Notes under the pieces: generated by a model
What the model was told of the DNA's origin: nothing
The model's database searches: none
Seen by the model: the letters and a program-made list of their open reading frames with translations, nothing else
Shown: positions 7,337 to 17,056 of the stretch, piece by piece
Layout of the letters: every line of letters starts with the position of its first letter
Position numbering within the stretch: position 1 is the stretch's first letter
Source: a virus
Strand: one strand, 5' to 3'
IMG/VR virus record: IMGVR_UViG_3300021079_000001
Span: 1 to 64,000 of that record
DNA length: 64,000 nt
Translations under genes and position numbers: made by a program

Positions 7337-9405
7337 TGATAGAAGAAGTAAAATACGAGGACTGGTTCAGGAACTTAACGCCTGATCAAATACCTCCCAA
7401 AGGAACACCAGAACGTAAGACTCTACGAGATAGAGAACGTAACCGGTGCCTGGGAGGTATAACTGTTGATGGAGTATACATATCCGGTTGGCTATACTGG
7501 CACCTCAACCACTGGAAAATACGTACCAACTACGTAGACGAATATGGTAATATAGTACGGCAGGAACAGTTGCCTCATCTACGGGATAACGAGTGGGTAC
7601 GTGCAGATGCATTCGAAGAGTGTAAACGGCAGAAGAAGGGGTATATGGAGATAGGTGGTAGACAAGGGGGTAAGTCAGAGTTTGAAGCATCTACTATCGG
7701 ATACAATGGAACAATGTTCAAGAACTCCCAAAATGTTATAGTAGGAGGTAATGATGATGACCTTACTCTGATAAAAGAGAAGATCGACTTCGGCATACGG
7801 GAGCTACATGACATTATCAAGATACCTAGACTGGACAAGGATTGGAGAAAGTCCATGGTACGTCTAGGATATAAGGCAAAAGACAATGATGATGAAGTGT
7901 GGTCGTTCCTAGTAATAAGAAACGTAGCCGGTGGGCAGAATACAGAAGGACCTGCAGGTGTAACAGCTAAATCATTTATAATTGACGAATGTGGAAAGTT
8001 TCCATTTGGTCAGGCATTTGCTGCTGCTAAACCGGCCTTCATGTCAGAGTTCGGGTGGAGAGCCATACCAATTATAGTAGGTACTGGAGGCGCATTCGAA
8101 AAAGGAGCAGATGCCGAGAGATTTTTCTACAACCCTGATGGTAATAATTTTCTGGCATTTGTAGACCATGCAACAGGTAAGAGAACTTGTCTATTTATAT
8201 CTGGCATATACAGGTACGACTGTAAAGTGGATAGTAACCTTGCTGATTACCTAATAGCAGAAGGTAAGATACCACAAGGTGATTATCCTGAACTGAGTAA
8301 GGTACCAATGCAAGTGGCTGATAAGGAAAAGGCCATGGAGAAGATACGATCAGATAGAGCTCTCAAAGCATTAGATCCTGATCAGACAGAGTACCTGAAA
8401 GAGATCATGTACTTCCCACTAACTCCACAGGAATGCTTCCTATCATCGGCTGATAACTTCTTCAATACAGATATAGCTAGACAACAAAAGGAAAGGTTGG
8501 AAGTACAGTTCCCCGGACTTAGAGTTGGTATGTATTGTGAGCTAGAGTACAATGAAGATAAAGTAATCAGTAAGGGGTCTTCTAAATTACCCATTAGTAC
8601 ATTCCCAGGTAAGCCGAATGAAAGTAGGGATGCTCCGGTAGTAATAATAGAACATCCTATACCAGATCCTCCATACGGATTATACGTAGCAGGGGCTGAC
8701 CCATTCAGACATGAGAAACCTACAGAAAATTCAGACTCTAATGGATCAGTAGTTATATTCAAAAGGATGTACGATGTGATGGCTGATAGCTTTCAAGATA
8801 TGCCAGTAGCGTGGTACACAGCTAGACCGGACAATAAGACACAATGGAATGAGACAGCAAGGAAGTTAATACGGTACTATAATGCACAGTGTCTCTGTGA
8901 GAATGATGAGTATGGATTCATAGAGTACATGATAGGTAAAGGAGATGGGCACCTAATGATGGATACACCGGACTGGTTACGTGAAGTTGCTCCAACATCC
9001 AGTACATTGCTCAGACCAAAAGGTATGAGTATGGCGAATCTGAAAATACGGGAAATGGCATTTGGTAATCTGAAGCAGTACATGGAAGAATTCTTTGCAG
9101 TTGCGGTTAATGCAGCTGGTCAAGAGAAGAGAGATATACTGGGAGTATCGAAGATATATGATCCTATGTTGTTGGAAGAAGTTATCAAATGGAATAAAGA
9201 CGGTAACTTTGACCGTATTATAGCATATTCATTAGCAATAACATGTGCGAGAAAGATGGATGCTGCCAGTATACAAGTAACTGTAGAGGAAGAAGATCCG
9301 AGATTCAAAGTGCCGGATAAGAATAAAAGGAGACAGCATACTATGTTCAGAGAGCCGAGCAGGTACAATCCTGGTAGATTAGCTATAGAAAGATTATTAA
9401 AATAA
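7336..9405 (+). CDS. terL: Terminase large subunit (689 aa)
   Basis: The DNA-packaging motor ATPase and headful nuclease. The ATPase Walker A is GGRQGGKS at residues 107-114 and Walker B is SFIIDEC with the acidic pair at 217-218. The C-terminal RNase H-like nuclease carries VAGADPF at about residue 453 (first catalytic Asp), CENDEYGFIEYM (second acidic strand) and a late DRIIAYSLAI segment (third). Length and motif order are as in TerL of crAss-like phages. The ATG overlaps the stop of the 106-residue gene by 1 nt and the portal gene follows 15 nt after its stop, the classic packaging order. It acts at the portal vertex of the prohead and hydrolyses ATP to drive DNA inward. Confidence 0.93.
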   Translation: MIEEVKYEDWFRNLTPDQIPPKGTPERKTLRDRERNRCLGGITVDGVYISGWLYWHLNHWKIRTNYVDEYGNIVRQEQLPHLRDNEWVRADAFEECKRQKKGYMEIGGRQGGKSEFEASTIGYNGTMFKNSQNVIVGGNDDDLTLIKEKIDFGIRELHDIIKIPRLDKDWRKSMVRLGYKAKDNDDEVWSFLVIRNVAGGQNTEGPAGVTAKSFIIDECGKFPFGQAFAAAKPAFMSEFGWRAIPIIVGTGGAFEKGADAERFFYNPDGNNFLAFVDHATGKRTCLFISGIYRYDCKVDSNLADYLIAEGKIPQGDYPELSKVPMQVADKEKAMEKIRSDRALKALDPDQTEYLKEIMYFPLTPQECFLSSADNFFNTDIARQQKERLEVQFPGLRVGMYCELEYNEDKVISKGSSKLPISTFPGKPNESRDAPVVIIEHPIPDPPYGLYVAGADPFRHEKPTENSDSNGSVVIFKRMYDVMADSFQDMPVAWYTARPDNKTQWNETARKLIRYYNAQCLCENDEYGFIEYMIGKGDGHLMMDTPDWLREVAPTSSTLLRPKGMSMANLKIREMAFGNLKQYMEEFFAVAVNAAGQEKRDILGVSKIYDPMLLEEVIKWNKDGNFDRIIAYSLAITCARKMDAASIQVTVEEEDPRFKVPDKNKRRQHTMFREPSRYNPGRLAIERLLK

Positions 9406-9420
9406 CTAAACAATATAACA

Positions 9421-12090
9421 ATGCCAATCATACGTGATATTGTCGATTATAATGCACCTTATGAAGTTATGCTCAACATATACCCTGATCAATTTATTGA
9501 GGAGGGGTTTCCTGTTAATAAGACAGGTAATGTTGTTGATCAGAATGGAAATGTTCTACCAATGCCTAAACAACATGTGAGTAAAAACACTAAAAAATCA
9601 GAGGGGTGGATGAAGGTGAACATGGACTACTTCTACACAGTAGCATTGTCACAGTACAATAACCAGGTCAGTAAGATAGTACGTAACTATGAATTGATAA
9701 AAGGGCGACTAACCCCTGCAGATTTCTACGCAGAAGGTCCTATTATGTCATTCATGGATGAGCTCATGAAGGATGTCGACCTACCGGCTTATGTGCAACA
9801 CTACCCTATACTCAATCCTCCTATCAACTCTATGGTAGGAGAGAAAAGTAAAAGACCTGATGTATCCAGACCTAAAGCCGTAGATGCTGAATCACAAGGG
9901 GAGGAACAGTCATTTTATACTAAACTGTACCTGCAGTATGTATTCCAGGAAGTGAACCAGCAGGTAATGGCTGATCTGAAGGAAAAGGGACAACAGATAC
10001 CTCCAGAACAGATGCAACAGCAGGTAGAACAGATGACCCAAGAGAAGATGAAAGAGTACATGAGTACCTATTCATCACAAGGTGAGTTATGGGCAGCTAA
10101 CATGATACATGCTCTGAAGGTAGAGTTTAATACCAAAGAGATGTTTGAGAATGGGTTCCGTGACCTACTTATCTGTAATCGGGAGTTCTTTCACAACTAT
10201 GAGACCAAAGACAAGACAGGGTTCAAGGCAGAAAAAGTAAATCCAAAGAATGTATGGTGGCTTACTACACCGGATAAGAAGTACATCAAAGATGCATATG
10301 CTGCAGGTATTATAGAGATCATGGAGCTATCAGAGATTATAGATAAGTATGATCTTACAGAAGATGAGATAGAGCATCTCAGGAAGTATGCTATGATGGC
10401 CTTCTTCCCATACTCCAGACTCAGTAACCTGTATACTAATGATACGGGTATAGAGAGTATAAAATACAATCCCTATGATCAGTTAGTGCTCAATGAAAGG
10501 AACCGTATGGAGGCTGAAATGGGTAATGAAAATCGGCAGGATATCAACGGCTTACTCGGTAATGCTGCACCATCTGTAGGTACATTTGGTAATAGGTTCG
10601 TAGTAACTACATCATACTGGAAAAGCAAAAGGAAAGTGGGGCTGTTAACCTATATTGATAAAGACGGTACAGAGCAGTCTGTCGTGGTAGATGATAATTA
10701 TAAAGACGGTATGCATCCCCAAGAACTGTCAATAGAATGGAAATGGGAAAATCAATGGTATAAGGGTTTAAAGATAGGGGATGACATCTACTATGTTAAC
10801 CCTCTGGAGATTATAGACTACTGTCCTATAGTAGGTGTTATACATGAGATAGAGAACACTATATCAGTATCGTTAGTAGACCTTATGAAACCACTGCAGA
10901 CACTGTATAATGTGTGTGCTAACCAACTCTACAGATTACTAGAGAAGGAGAAAGGTAAAGGGTTCCTAGCATCTCGTAGGCATGTACCATTACAGAAAGG
11001 TGGAGACTATCAGGATAGCCAGCAGATGTGGATGGACCAGTTCATAGAAGAGGGTGTTATATGGGTAGATGATAGCCCAGACAACCTGAAGAAACCCTCA
11101 TCATTCAACAACTGGACTGTAGTGGATATGACACTCTCAGATCAGATGAGAATGCGCATGGAACTGATGGCATGGATCAAGGCAGAATGTTGGGAGCTTA
11201 TAGGGTTAACAAAGCAGAGACTAGGTAATATACAGGCATCAGAAACAGCTACCGGTACTAATACTGCAGTATCACAAAGCTATGCACAAACTGAACCATA
11301 CTTCGTACAACAAGAGTACCTGGAGAATATGGAGCTACAGTGCATACTGGATATAGCACAGTACATAGAGTGTAGAAAACCAGAGAGCACACTCAGTTAC
11401 ATTGATAGTTCAGGTGGTAATGTATTCTGTAAGATACAGACAGCTAGTGCATTGAAGAATCGAGACATCAAGTTGTTTATGAGTAACAGAGCTGAGGATC
11501 AAAGGTTCTACAACAAGGTAGAAGAACTTACACAAGCTGCATTACAGAATGGTGTGTCATTCTATGAAGTAGCCCAAATGCTGGAGACTACATCCATACG
11601 TAAGAAGATGGATATGCTGAAGAAACTCAAGGAGAAGCAGGATAGTATACAGGAGCAGAATATGCAGATGCAGCAACAACAGCAACAAGCTCAACAGCAA
11701 CAGAAAGAGAAAGAACTGGCACAGGAAGAGCAACATCATCAGGATGATATACAGGTGCAGGTGTACAAGATAGATACACAGGCTAATACAGAGTTAGCAG
11801 TAGCTCAAATGAAAGAGCATATACAGATAGCTAAGGACTCACAGAGTACTGATCAACCCGATATGTTGGACATATTGGCTAACCAACAGAAGCAGCAGGA
11901 ATCCATATACAAAAGGGACATAGAGCAGATACGTATGCAGATGGAAAAGAAGAAGATGGAAATGGCTCAGAGTAACCAGGATAACGACTTTCAGAGGAAA
12001 GACAGGAAGTTAGATCTGGAAGAAGATCGTAACCAGATAGAACGTGAAAAGATCAAGGAGCAGAAGAAAAAAGCCAAATCTGCTAAGTGA
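9421..12090 (+). CDS. Portal protein (889 aa)
   Basis: Identified by position (directly after terL, before scaffold and capsid), size and layout. The long alpha/beta core has a QxEx-rich stem-like part (EYLENMELQCILDIAQYIE near residue 640). The C-terminal ~170 residues form a Gln/Lys/Glu-rich coiled coil (QMQQQQQQAQQQQKEKE near residue 755) that would make the barrel projecting into the capsid. The N-terminal part includes a Gln-rich insertion at about residue 190 (PPEQMQQQVEQMTQEKM). Twelve copies should form the DNA channel and dock the terminase and later the ring proteins. Start chosen at ATG 9421, 15 nt after terL. No membrane segments. Confidence 0.85.
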   Translation: MPIIRDIVDYNAPYEVMLNIYPDQFIEEGFPVNKTGNVVDQNGNVLPMPKQHVSKNTKKSEGWMKVNMDYFYTVALSQYNNQVSKIVRNYELIKGRLTPADFYAEGPIMSFMDELMKDVDLPAYVQHYPILNPPINSMVGEKSKRPDVSRPKAVDAESQGEEQSFYTKLYLQYVFQEVNQQVMADLKEKGQQIPPEQMQQQVEQMTQEKMKEYMSTYSSQGELWAANMIHALKVEFNTKEMFENGFRDLLICNREFFHNYETKDKTGFKAEKVNPKNVWWLTTPDKKYIKDAYAAGIIEIMELSEIIDKYDLTEDEIEHLRKYAMMAFFPYSRLSNLYTNDTGIESIKYNPYDQLVLNERNRMEAEMGNENRQDINGLLGNAAPSVGTFGNRFVVTTSYWKSKRKVGLLTYIDKDGTEQSVVVDDNYKDGMHPQELSIEWKWENQWYKGLKIGDDIYYVNPLEIIDYCPIVGVIHEIENTISVSLVDLMKPLQTLYNVCANQLYRLLEKEKGKGFLASRRHVPLQKGGDYQDSQQMWMDQFIEEGVIWVDDSPDNLKKPSSFNNWTVVDMTLSDQMRMRMELMAWIKAECWELIGLTKQRLGNIQASETATGTNTAVSQSYAQTEPYFVQQEYLENMELQCILDIAQYIECRKPESTLSYIDSSGGNVFCKIQTASALKNRDIKLFMSNRAEDQRFYNKVEELTQAALQNGVSFYEVAQMLETTSIRKKMDMLKKLKEKQDSIQEQNMQMQQQQQQAQQQQKEKELAQEEQHHQDDIQVQVYKIDTQANTELAVAQMKEHIQIAKDSQSTDQPDMLDILANQQKQQESIYKRDIEQIRMQMEKKKMEMAQSNQDNDFQRKDRKLDLEEDRNQIEREKIKEQKKKAKSAK

Positions 12091-12196
12091 GAAATCACAC
12101 ATAATGACCTAAACAGCATTTTATATCTAATCAGATAAGTTAATAATTCAGAAAGACTATTTACTTTTACATCACAAGTACTTAATACAACTACAT

Positions 12197-13453
12197 ATGG
12201 CAGACAATTTCTTCGATGATGAAGACATCTTCGCAACTGATACTGATACAGATGTCCAGGAGTTTGAATCCTACATGAACGATGAGCCTGTGTCTAAGAC
12301 ACCTCCTCCCCCTAAAGATGTTAAACCGGCTACAGATGCTGATAAGAAAGCTGATGAGGATAAAATCTCAAACGCTGATAAAAAGGCTGAAGCACAACGG
12401 TTAGCTGAAGAAGCTAAACAAAAAGAGGAAGAGGAAGTCAGAGAGTTCATAGAAGGAGGAGACGATAAGAAAGCTCCAAAGAACAAACCGACAGATGCTC
12501 CGAAAACAGAAGACGGAGAAGACGGAGAAGAAGAAGTGGAAGGTATAGCTCAACTTGCTCAGGACTTATATAAAGTAGGAATATTTAATAAGTATGAGGA
12601 TGATGAAGACCTACCGGAAACTACTGAAGAGTTCATCGAGAAATTTAATGACGAGAAACGGAAAGTAGCCGAGGAATTGGTTTACAACTTTGCCGGAAGA
12701 CATGGTGAAGATTTCCGTGATGCGTTCAATGCCATATTCGTAGATGGGGTAGACCCCAGGGAGTATCTCTCTAAGTATATAGAAGTATCCTCATTTAAGG
12801 AAATGGATATAACAGATGAGGACAACCAGAAGAGGGTGATCCAGACATCACTGAAAAATCAGGGATGGGACGATGGAGACATAAAAGAGGAAATAAAAAA
12901 GCTCGAACTAAATAGTGATCTCGAAACAACAGCAACCAGGTACCACAAGGCACTGGTAAAAACTGAGGAGCAGAAACTCTCCAGGATGCAGGAAGAGACT
13001 AAAGTAAGGAATGAGCAGAAGAAGTTACAGATCCAGCAGGAAGCACAGAACATCCGTAACATAATGACGGAAGCGTTGAAAAAGCAGGAACTGGATGGAG
13101 TACCAGTAACACGGGATGACGTACCTAAGATCATTGACACTGTAGAGAAGAAGACATGGAAGATGCCGGATGGTAGTCTGATAACAGATTATGAGTGTGC
13201 ACTACTGGAACTTAATAGGCCCGGTAACCATACAGAGAAGTTGAAACTGGCAGCACTAATACGGAAAGCAATGGGTGATGACTGGCAACCAGGTAAACCA
13301 CTGAAGCTCGATTTCGGTCCAATAGGAAAGAAGGCAGTATCGAAAGAGAGTAATGAGGTGTTCAACTGGGTAAAAAGTAAAAGCTCTAAGTCAACTATAG
13401 GAAAGAAAGCAACAGCAGGAGAAGATACAGACTTCTGGAAAACGATAGAATAA
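12197..13453 (+). CDS. Putative capsid scaffolding protein (418 aa)
   Basis: The gene lies between portal and major capsid genes, where scaffolds are usually found. The N-terminal half is extremely acidic and low in complexity (FDDEDIFATDTDTD, then ADKKADEDK and DGEDGEEEVEG), the middle is helical with coiled-coil character (KTEEQKLSRMQEETKVRNEQ near residue 255), and the C-terminus is basic (KSKSSKSTIGKKATAGED), the part that in known scaffolds contacts the capsid protein. No protease motif is seen. The upstream 106-nt gap holds a small TATCT/AGATA inverted repeat and ends in the leader TAATACAACTACAT, which recurs before the gene at 15124. Confidence 0.65.
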   Translation: MADNFFDDEDIFATDTDTDVQEFESYMNDEPVSKTPPPPKDVKPATDADKKADEDKISNADKKAEAQRLAEEAKQKEEEEVREFIEGGDDKKAPKNKPTDAPKTEDGEDGEEEVEGIAQLAQDLYKVGIFNKYEDDEDLPETTEEFIEKFNDEKRKVAEELVYNFAGRHGEDFRDAFNAIFVDGVDPREYLSKYIEVSSFKEMDITDEDNQKRVIQTSLKNQGWDDGDIKEEIKKLELNSDLETTATRYHKALVKTEEQKLSRMQEETKVRNEQKKLQIQQEAQNIRNIMTEALKKQELDGVPVTRDDVPKIIDTVEKKTWKMPDGSLITDYECALLELNRPGNHTEKLKLAALIRKAMGDDWQPGKPLKLDFGPIGKKAVSKESNEVFNWVKSKSSKSTIGKKATAGEDTDFWKTIE

Positions 13454-13496
13454 CATAGTACAACACATAATAGTTATAAACTATAAAACATAAGAA

Positions 13497-15056
13497 ATGG
13501 CATTACAACAGATACCTGGCCAAAATTCAGGGTTCATTGCAACCAGATACAGTTCAATGAACAAACGAGCACTCGGTAAGTTCACCGACAGTAATCACAT
13601 TCAGATGTTGCACTCGAAAGAGCCAGCAATGTATGACAAGAAAATTATTAGCCTCTATACTCAGATGTCCTTGTACAGCAATGACTTTCTGCAGATGATA
13701 CAGAAGTCTAAGCCATACTATATAGACCGGGCAACTGACTACTGGCAATGGAAGGTATCTGTACCTTATCAATTTCCTACACTGGTTGAGATACCGGATT
13801 CTACAACAGCCCAGACCAATATTGGTATAGACGGGCATACATTCCAACTTGTATTCGACAAGAAGGAGTTCTTCATTAACGATGTAATAACAGCTAACCG
13901 TATGTACGGCCAGCAGTTCAAGGTGGTAGAAGACCCACTACCTTATGGACGTGCATGGTTGTACACATTCGTACTGATAACTACCAACCCTCTATATACT
14001 ACTGTAGATCCTACATGGATAGTAGAAGGTCGTGAGTTCCAGTTCCTGTATAATGCATCTGGTGAGTTCACCGAGAAGTTCTCCGGCCTGGGTTCACTAG
14101 GTGATGAGATTACTCTGTATCAATCACTTAGTTCTGGTAATGGTGTTGAACACGCTGTAACTGACTGGGCTGATACTAAGGTAGCCAACTGTAAGATGGG
14201 TGCCGATAAGGATGGTAACCCATTGGACCTGATCATGTACTCTAAGGCGGTACGTAATGAAAATGGTGAGAAGAAATATGTAACAGCTTGGGAACCATTT
14301 ATCGAGATGGAACTTCGTAAGAGGATGCTCGAAATGAAGGTGAACAAGATGGTATGGTCACAAGGTGGTACATCACGTGATCGTAATACACAGGAACTGA
14401 TTAAGCACTCAATGGGTGTATATCCACAGATGCGTCAGTTCGGTAACCTGGAGCAGTACAACGATGGTCAGTTCTCTGTTAACATTATACGTAATGTGTT
14501 CGGTGATCTGTTCTATCGTAGGGAGGATATGAAGAACCGTAGGGTGAAGATGTACACCAACGAAGCAGGTATCGAAGTATTCCGTACTGCAGCTAAGGAT
14601 GATCTACTCAAGGCCGGTCTGACTATCATAGCTGATGAGCGTTTCATAGAAGGTCGTGGTCAGAAAATGACTATCAACTGGGCATTTGACTCTATGGTGA
14701 CTATGGATACTGGTCGTATCGAGGTAGTTCACTTGATGGAACTTGATCTGCCGCAGACTAACTCAGAGTTTGGTCGTAACAAAAAGTCTACACCGGTATT
14801 CATGGTGTTCGATGTATCGGCTAAAGAAGGTGGAATGTCATCTGACAATGTACGTGAGGTACGTCCTAAATCAGCACCATCTATGACATGGGGTTATATT
14901 GATGGTACTTACCATCACATGGGTCATGCATCTTCTCAGGGTATGAGTTCTGCCAATATGTTCCCAGGATACAAGATGTGGTTCAAAGACCGGTATGATG
15001 TGTTCATTGAAGATATTACAAGGACAGTGCTGATCGAACAGGTTCCACAGTTCTAA
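13497..15056 (+). CDS. Major capsid protein (519 aa)
   Basis: The main shell protein, assigned from position after portal and scaffold, size (about 500 residues as in crAss-like phages), high content of regular CGT/GGT/AAC codons as expected for a very highly expressed gene, and HK97-like features. There is a long N-terminal arm (residues 1-60), a spine-helix candidate (YDKKIISLYTQMSLYSND) and an extended beta-rich loop region (NIGIDGHTFQLVFDKKEFF). It is followed after 67 nt by the next gene, with a GC-rich hairpin in the gap. The 43-nt upstream gap contains an AT-only inverted repeat (ATAGTT/AACTAT). Hundreds of copies build the icosahedral head. Confidence 0.85.
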   Translation: MALQQIPGQNSGFIATRYSSMNKRALGKFTDSNHIQMLHSKEPAMYDKKIISLYTQMSLYSNDFLQMIQKSKPYYIDRATDYWQWKVSVPYQFPTLVEIPDSTTAQTNIGIDGHTFQLVFDKKEFFINDVITANRMYGQQFKVVEDPLPYGRAWLYTFVLITTNPLYTTVDPTWIVEGREFQFLYNASGEFTEKFSGLGSLGDEITLYQSLSSGNGVEHAVTDWADTKVANCKMGADKDGNPLDLIMYSKAVRNENGEKKYVTAWEPFIEMELRKRMLEMKVNKMVWSQGGTSRDRNTQELIKHSMGVYPQMRQFGNLEQYNDGQFSVNIIRNVFGDLFYRREDMKNRRVKMYTNEAGIEVFRTAAKDDLLKAGLTIIADERFIEGRGQKMTINWAFDSMVTMDTGRIEVVHLMELDLPQTNSEFGRNKKSTPVFMVFDVSAKEGGMSSDNVREVRPKSAPSMTWGYIDGTYHHMGHASSQGMSSANMFPGYKMWFKDRYDVFIEDITRTVLIEQVPQF

Positions 15057-15070
15057 CGATAAAGGGTAAA

Positions 15071-15096
15071 GGAGGGAGCACCCCAAGTCTCCCTCC
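15071..15096 (+). terminator. GC-rich hairpin after the capsid gene
   Basis: GGAGGGAG at 15071-15078 pairs with CTCCCTCC at 15089-15096 over a 10-nt loop (perfect 8-bp stem). No T-run follows (ACTAATAC), so it may be an attenuator or an RNA-processing/3'-protecting hairpin rather than a full intrinsic terminator. It would let the capsid message accumulate above its downstream neighbours. Confidence 0.55.
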
Positions 15097-15123
15097 ACTA
15101 ATACAACTACATATTGTAACTAT

Positions 15124-16287
15124 ATGGCAAAGATAGCTAGAATCTTACCTCTACCCATTGCACCGAAGCAAGGAGAGAAGTCAATGCAGAATGCACTCGC
15201 AGAAAGAGGGCACATGAGACACCCTGGTACCGGAGCAGGATTTCCACCAATACGAGGAATGAATGGCAAGTACCTTACCGGACTCGATGAGAATGCTGAT
15301 TATATAATGAGGATACCCTCACAGACACTCAGAGAGCAGGAACAGGAAATTGTAAGGGCAAGAAGGGATAGGTTAGAAAAAGCTACCGGGTTATTCTCAG
15401 ATCCTAATAATAGGGAAATGACAGGACTCGGCCCAAGGGCTCCATACTATTCAGGAGTCTTTGACACAGGTAAGATGAATACTCATGAAGTGGCATCCCG
15501 TATTAAACTCATAGATGGAGCGAATGTATTCAATTTCAATTCCCCATTCAAAGAGGTAGAATACTGGTACGCTATCCAGCACACAGGACTCATAGCCTCT
15601 TCTATAGAAGACTGGAAAGCAGGAAGGTGTAAACCGACTGTACAGTTTTACGTAGATAATCCGGAAGCAGAAGCAGATGCTATCTACAACGAGAAGAAGG
15701 CAGCTAACAATGCTGTGATCGAAATGAGTAAGATGTCACTGGAGAAGCGGAAGAAAGTTGCCAAGTTGATCGGCTTACCTGTAGGTGACAATGATAAGGA
15801 GCAGATAGTATATAACCTGCTTGATAACTTTATCAGAAGTGGCCAGATCAACTTCGGAGAGTTTCAGGGACAACGAGCAGTCACTCTGTTTAATAGTATA
15901 GCAGCATTGTCTGCAGATACCTTACACATTAAGACTCTTGTTAAGGAAGCATTGTTACTGAGGGTGTACATACAGAAGTCAGGCTTCATTTATGAAGGTG
16001 AGCAACTGATCTACAATACACAGGACGAGATGATCAGTAAGTTATCACAACCTAATATGGTCATGGAACTGAAAGCATTAGAGATCAAGGTGGCTGATAA
16101 GAGGAAAATGAAGGGTGTTATACAGGGGTATGTTCCACCTGTAGTATCATACGAACCTGAAGTAGTGCCAGTAGTTACAGAAGAAAAGAAAGAAGAGGTA
16201 GCAATACCAGTAAGTCATAAAAAAGCAGAAGCCTTGAAGAAGGCCAGAGATGCTAAAAAGAATAAGAAGGAAACAGTAGTAGAATAG
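15124..16287 (+). CDS. Putative virion structural protein (387 aa)
   Basis: Function not recognised. It starts with a basic, Gly/Pro-rich extended region (MRHPGTGAGFPPIRGMNGK), continues with an alpha/beta core (FNSPFKEVEYWYAIQHTGLIASS at about residue 140, of which FKEVEYWYAIQHTG is most distinctive), then a SAP-like helical segment (KVAKLIGLPVGDNDKEQIVYNLLDNF near residues 210-240). The C-terminus is a Lys/Glu helix (KKAEALKKARDAKKNKK). Position directly after the capsid gene suggests a head-associated or DNA-binding virion protein. The TAG stop at 16285-16287 is one of several showing TAG is used normally. The leader CTAATACAACTACAT resembles that of the scaffold gene. Confidence 0.6.
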   Translation: MAKIARILPLPIAPKQGEKSMQNALAERGHMRHPGTGAGFPPIRGMNGKYLTGLDENADYIMRIPSQTLREQEQEIVRARRDRLEKATGLFSDPNNREMTGLGPRAPYYSGVFDTGKMNTHEVASRIKLIDGANVFNFNSPFKEVEYWYAIQHTGLIASSIEDWKAGRCKPTVQFYVDNPEAEADAIYNEKKAANNAVIEMSKMSLEKRKKVAKLIGLPVGDNDKEQIVYNLLDNFIRSGQINFGEFQGQRAVTLFNSIAALSADTLHIKTLVKEALLLRVYIQKSGFIYEGEQLIYNTQDEMISKLSQPNMVMELKALEIKVADKRKMKGVIQGYVPPVVSYEPEVVPVVTEEKKEEVAIPVSHKKAEALKKARDAKKNKKETVVE

Positions 16288-16295
16288 GTATATGT

Positions 16296-17024
16296 ATGAT
16301 TCCAGTAATAAATCTGTTGAATGACATTGATATGAAGCTCAACAGGAATAGCAACCTGAGAGGCCAGTATATACCTAATGAAACGAAGATTGAAGTTCTT
16401 AATATAACGCAGACCAAGTTGGTACTCAAGAAGTTGGATACTAACAATAACTACCAGTTAGGGTTCGATGCCTTCACTAAGAGATATCAGGATCTACAGA
16501 TTTTGGTAGTACCTAATGAAGAGGTAGGACTCACTAAGGTTTCCGGTGATCTGCTAAATAGTTACAAGGTATCACTATCATCACTACAGAATAAGATGAT
16601 AGTACCGATACAGAGTTACTGTATAGCGAATAAAGGAAACTGTAAACAACAGATACTGGATGTTATTGAGATAGTAAAACATGAGGATATCAGAGTTAAG
16701 TTGACATCTCCTCATTATGAACCAAACTTCCAGTATCAGGAAACTATAGGCTCCATATCCGCTGATACACTGTATGTATATAGTGATGAAGAGGATAGTT
16801 TCACGATAACTAACTTGTTCCTTAGTTACCTGAGATACCCAATACCAATGGATATAGCTGGTTACATACATCTGGACAATACACCTTCTACTACAGTGAA
16901 CTGTGAACTGGAGGCATACCTGGAGAATGAACTGGTTGAACTGGCAGTAGAGGAGTTAGCAGATGCTACAGGTAACCAGGAGCAGTCACAAAGTAGTAGA
17001 ATAAGAACTAAAGAAGCCGAATAA
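16296..17024 (+). CDS. Putative head/tail structural protein (242 aa)
   Basis: Not recognised at family level. It is a mixed beta protein with strands such as NETKIEVLNITQTKLVLKK and IQSYCIANKGNCKQQI. The C-terminal ~35 residues are acidic and polar (ENELVELAVEELADATGNQ). One Cys pair (CIANKGNC at about residues 109-116) stands out in a window with many such pairs. ATG at 16296 follows the preceding stop by 8 nt, and the next gene follows after 32 nt, so it lies in the capsid-to-383-residue group that ends at the terminator at 18.24 kb. A head-completion or decoration role is possible from position. Confidence 0.55.
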   Translation: MIPVINLLNDIDMKLNRNSNLRGQYIPNETKIEVLNITQTKLVLKKLDTNNNYQLGFDAFTKRYQDLQILVVPNEEVGLTKVSGDLLNSYKVSLSSLQNKMIVPIQSYCIANKGNCKQQILDVIEIVKHEDIRVKLTSPHYEPNFQYQETIGSISADTLYVYSDEEDSFTITNLFLSYLRYPIPMDIAGYIHLDNTPSTTVNCELEAYLENELVELAVEELADATGNQEQSQSSRIRTKEAE

Positions 17025-17056
17025 CGCATAAATAACAACAACATAAAACCATAGAT

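Noticed and set aside
12121-12140. TATCT/AGATA inverted repeat before the scaffold gene as a terminator or operator
   Set aside because: Only 5 bp, A+T-only apart from one pair, no T-run. Likely chance in A+T-rich DNA.
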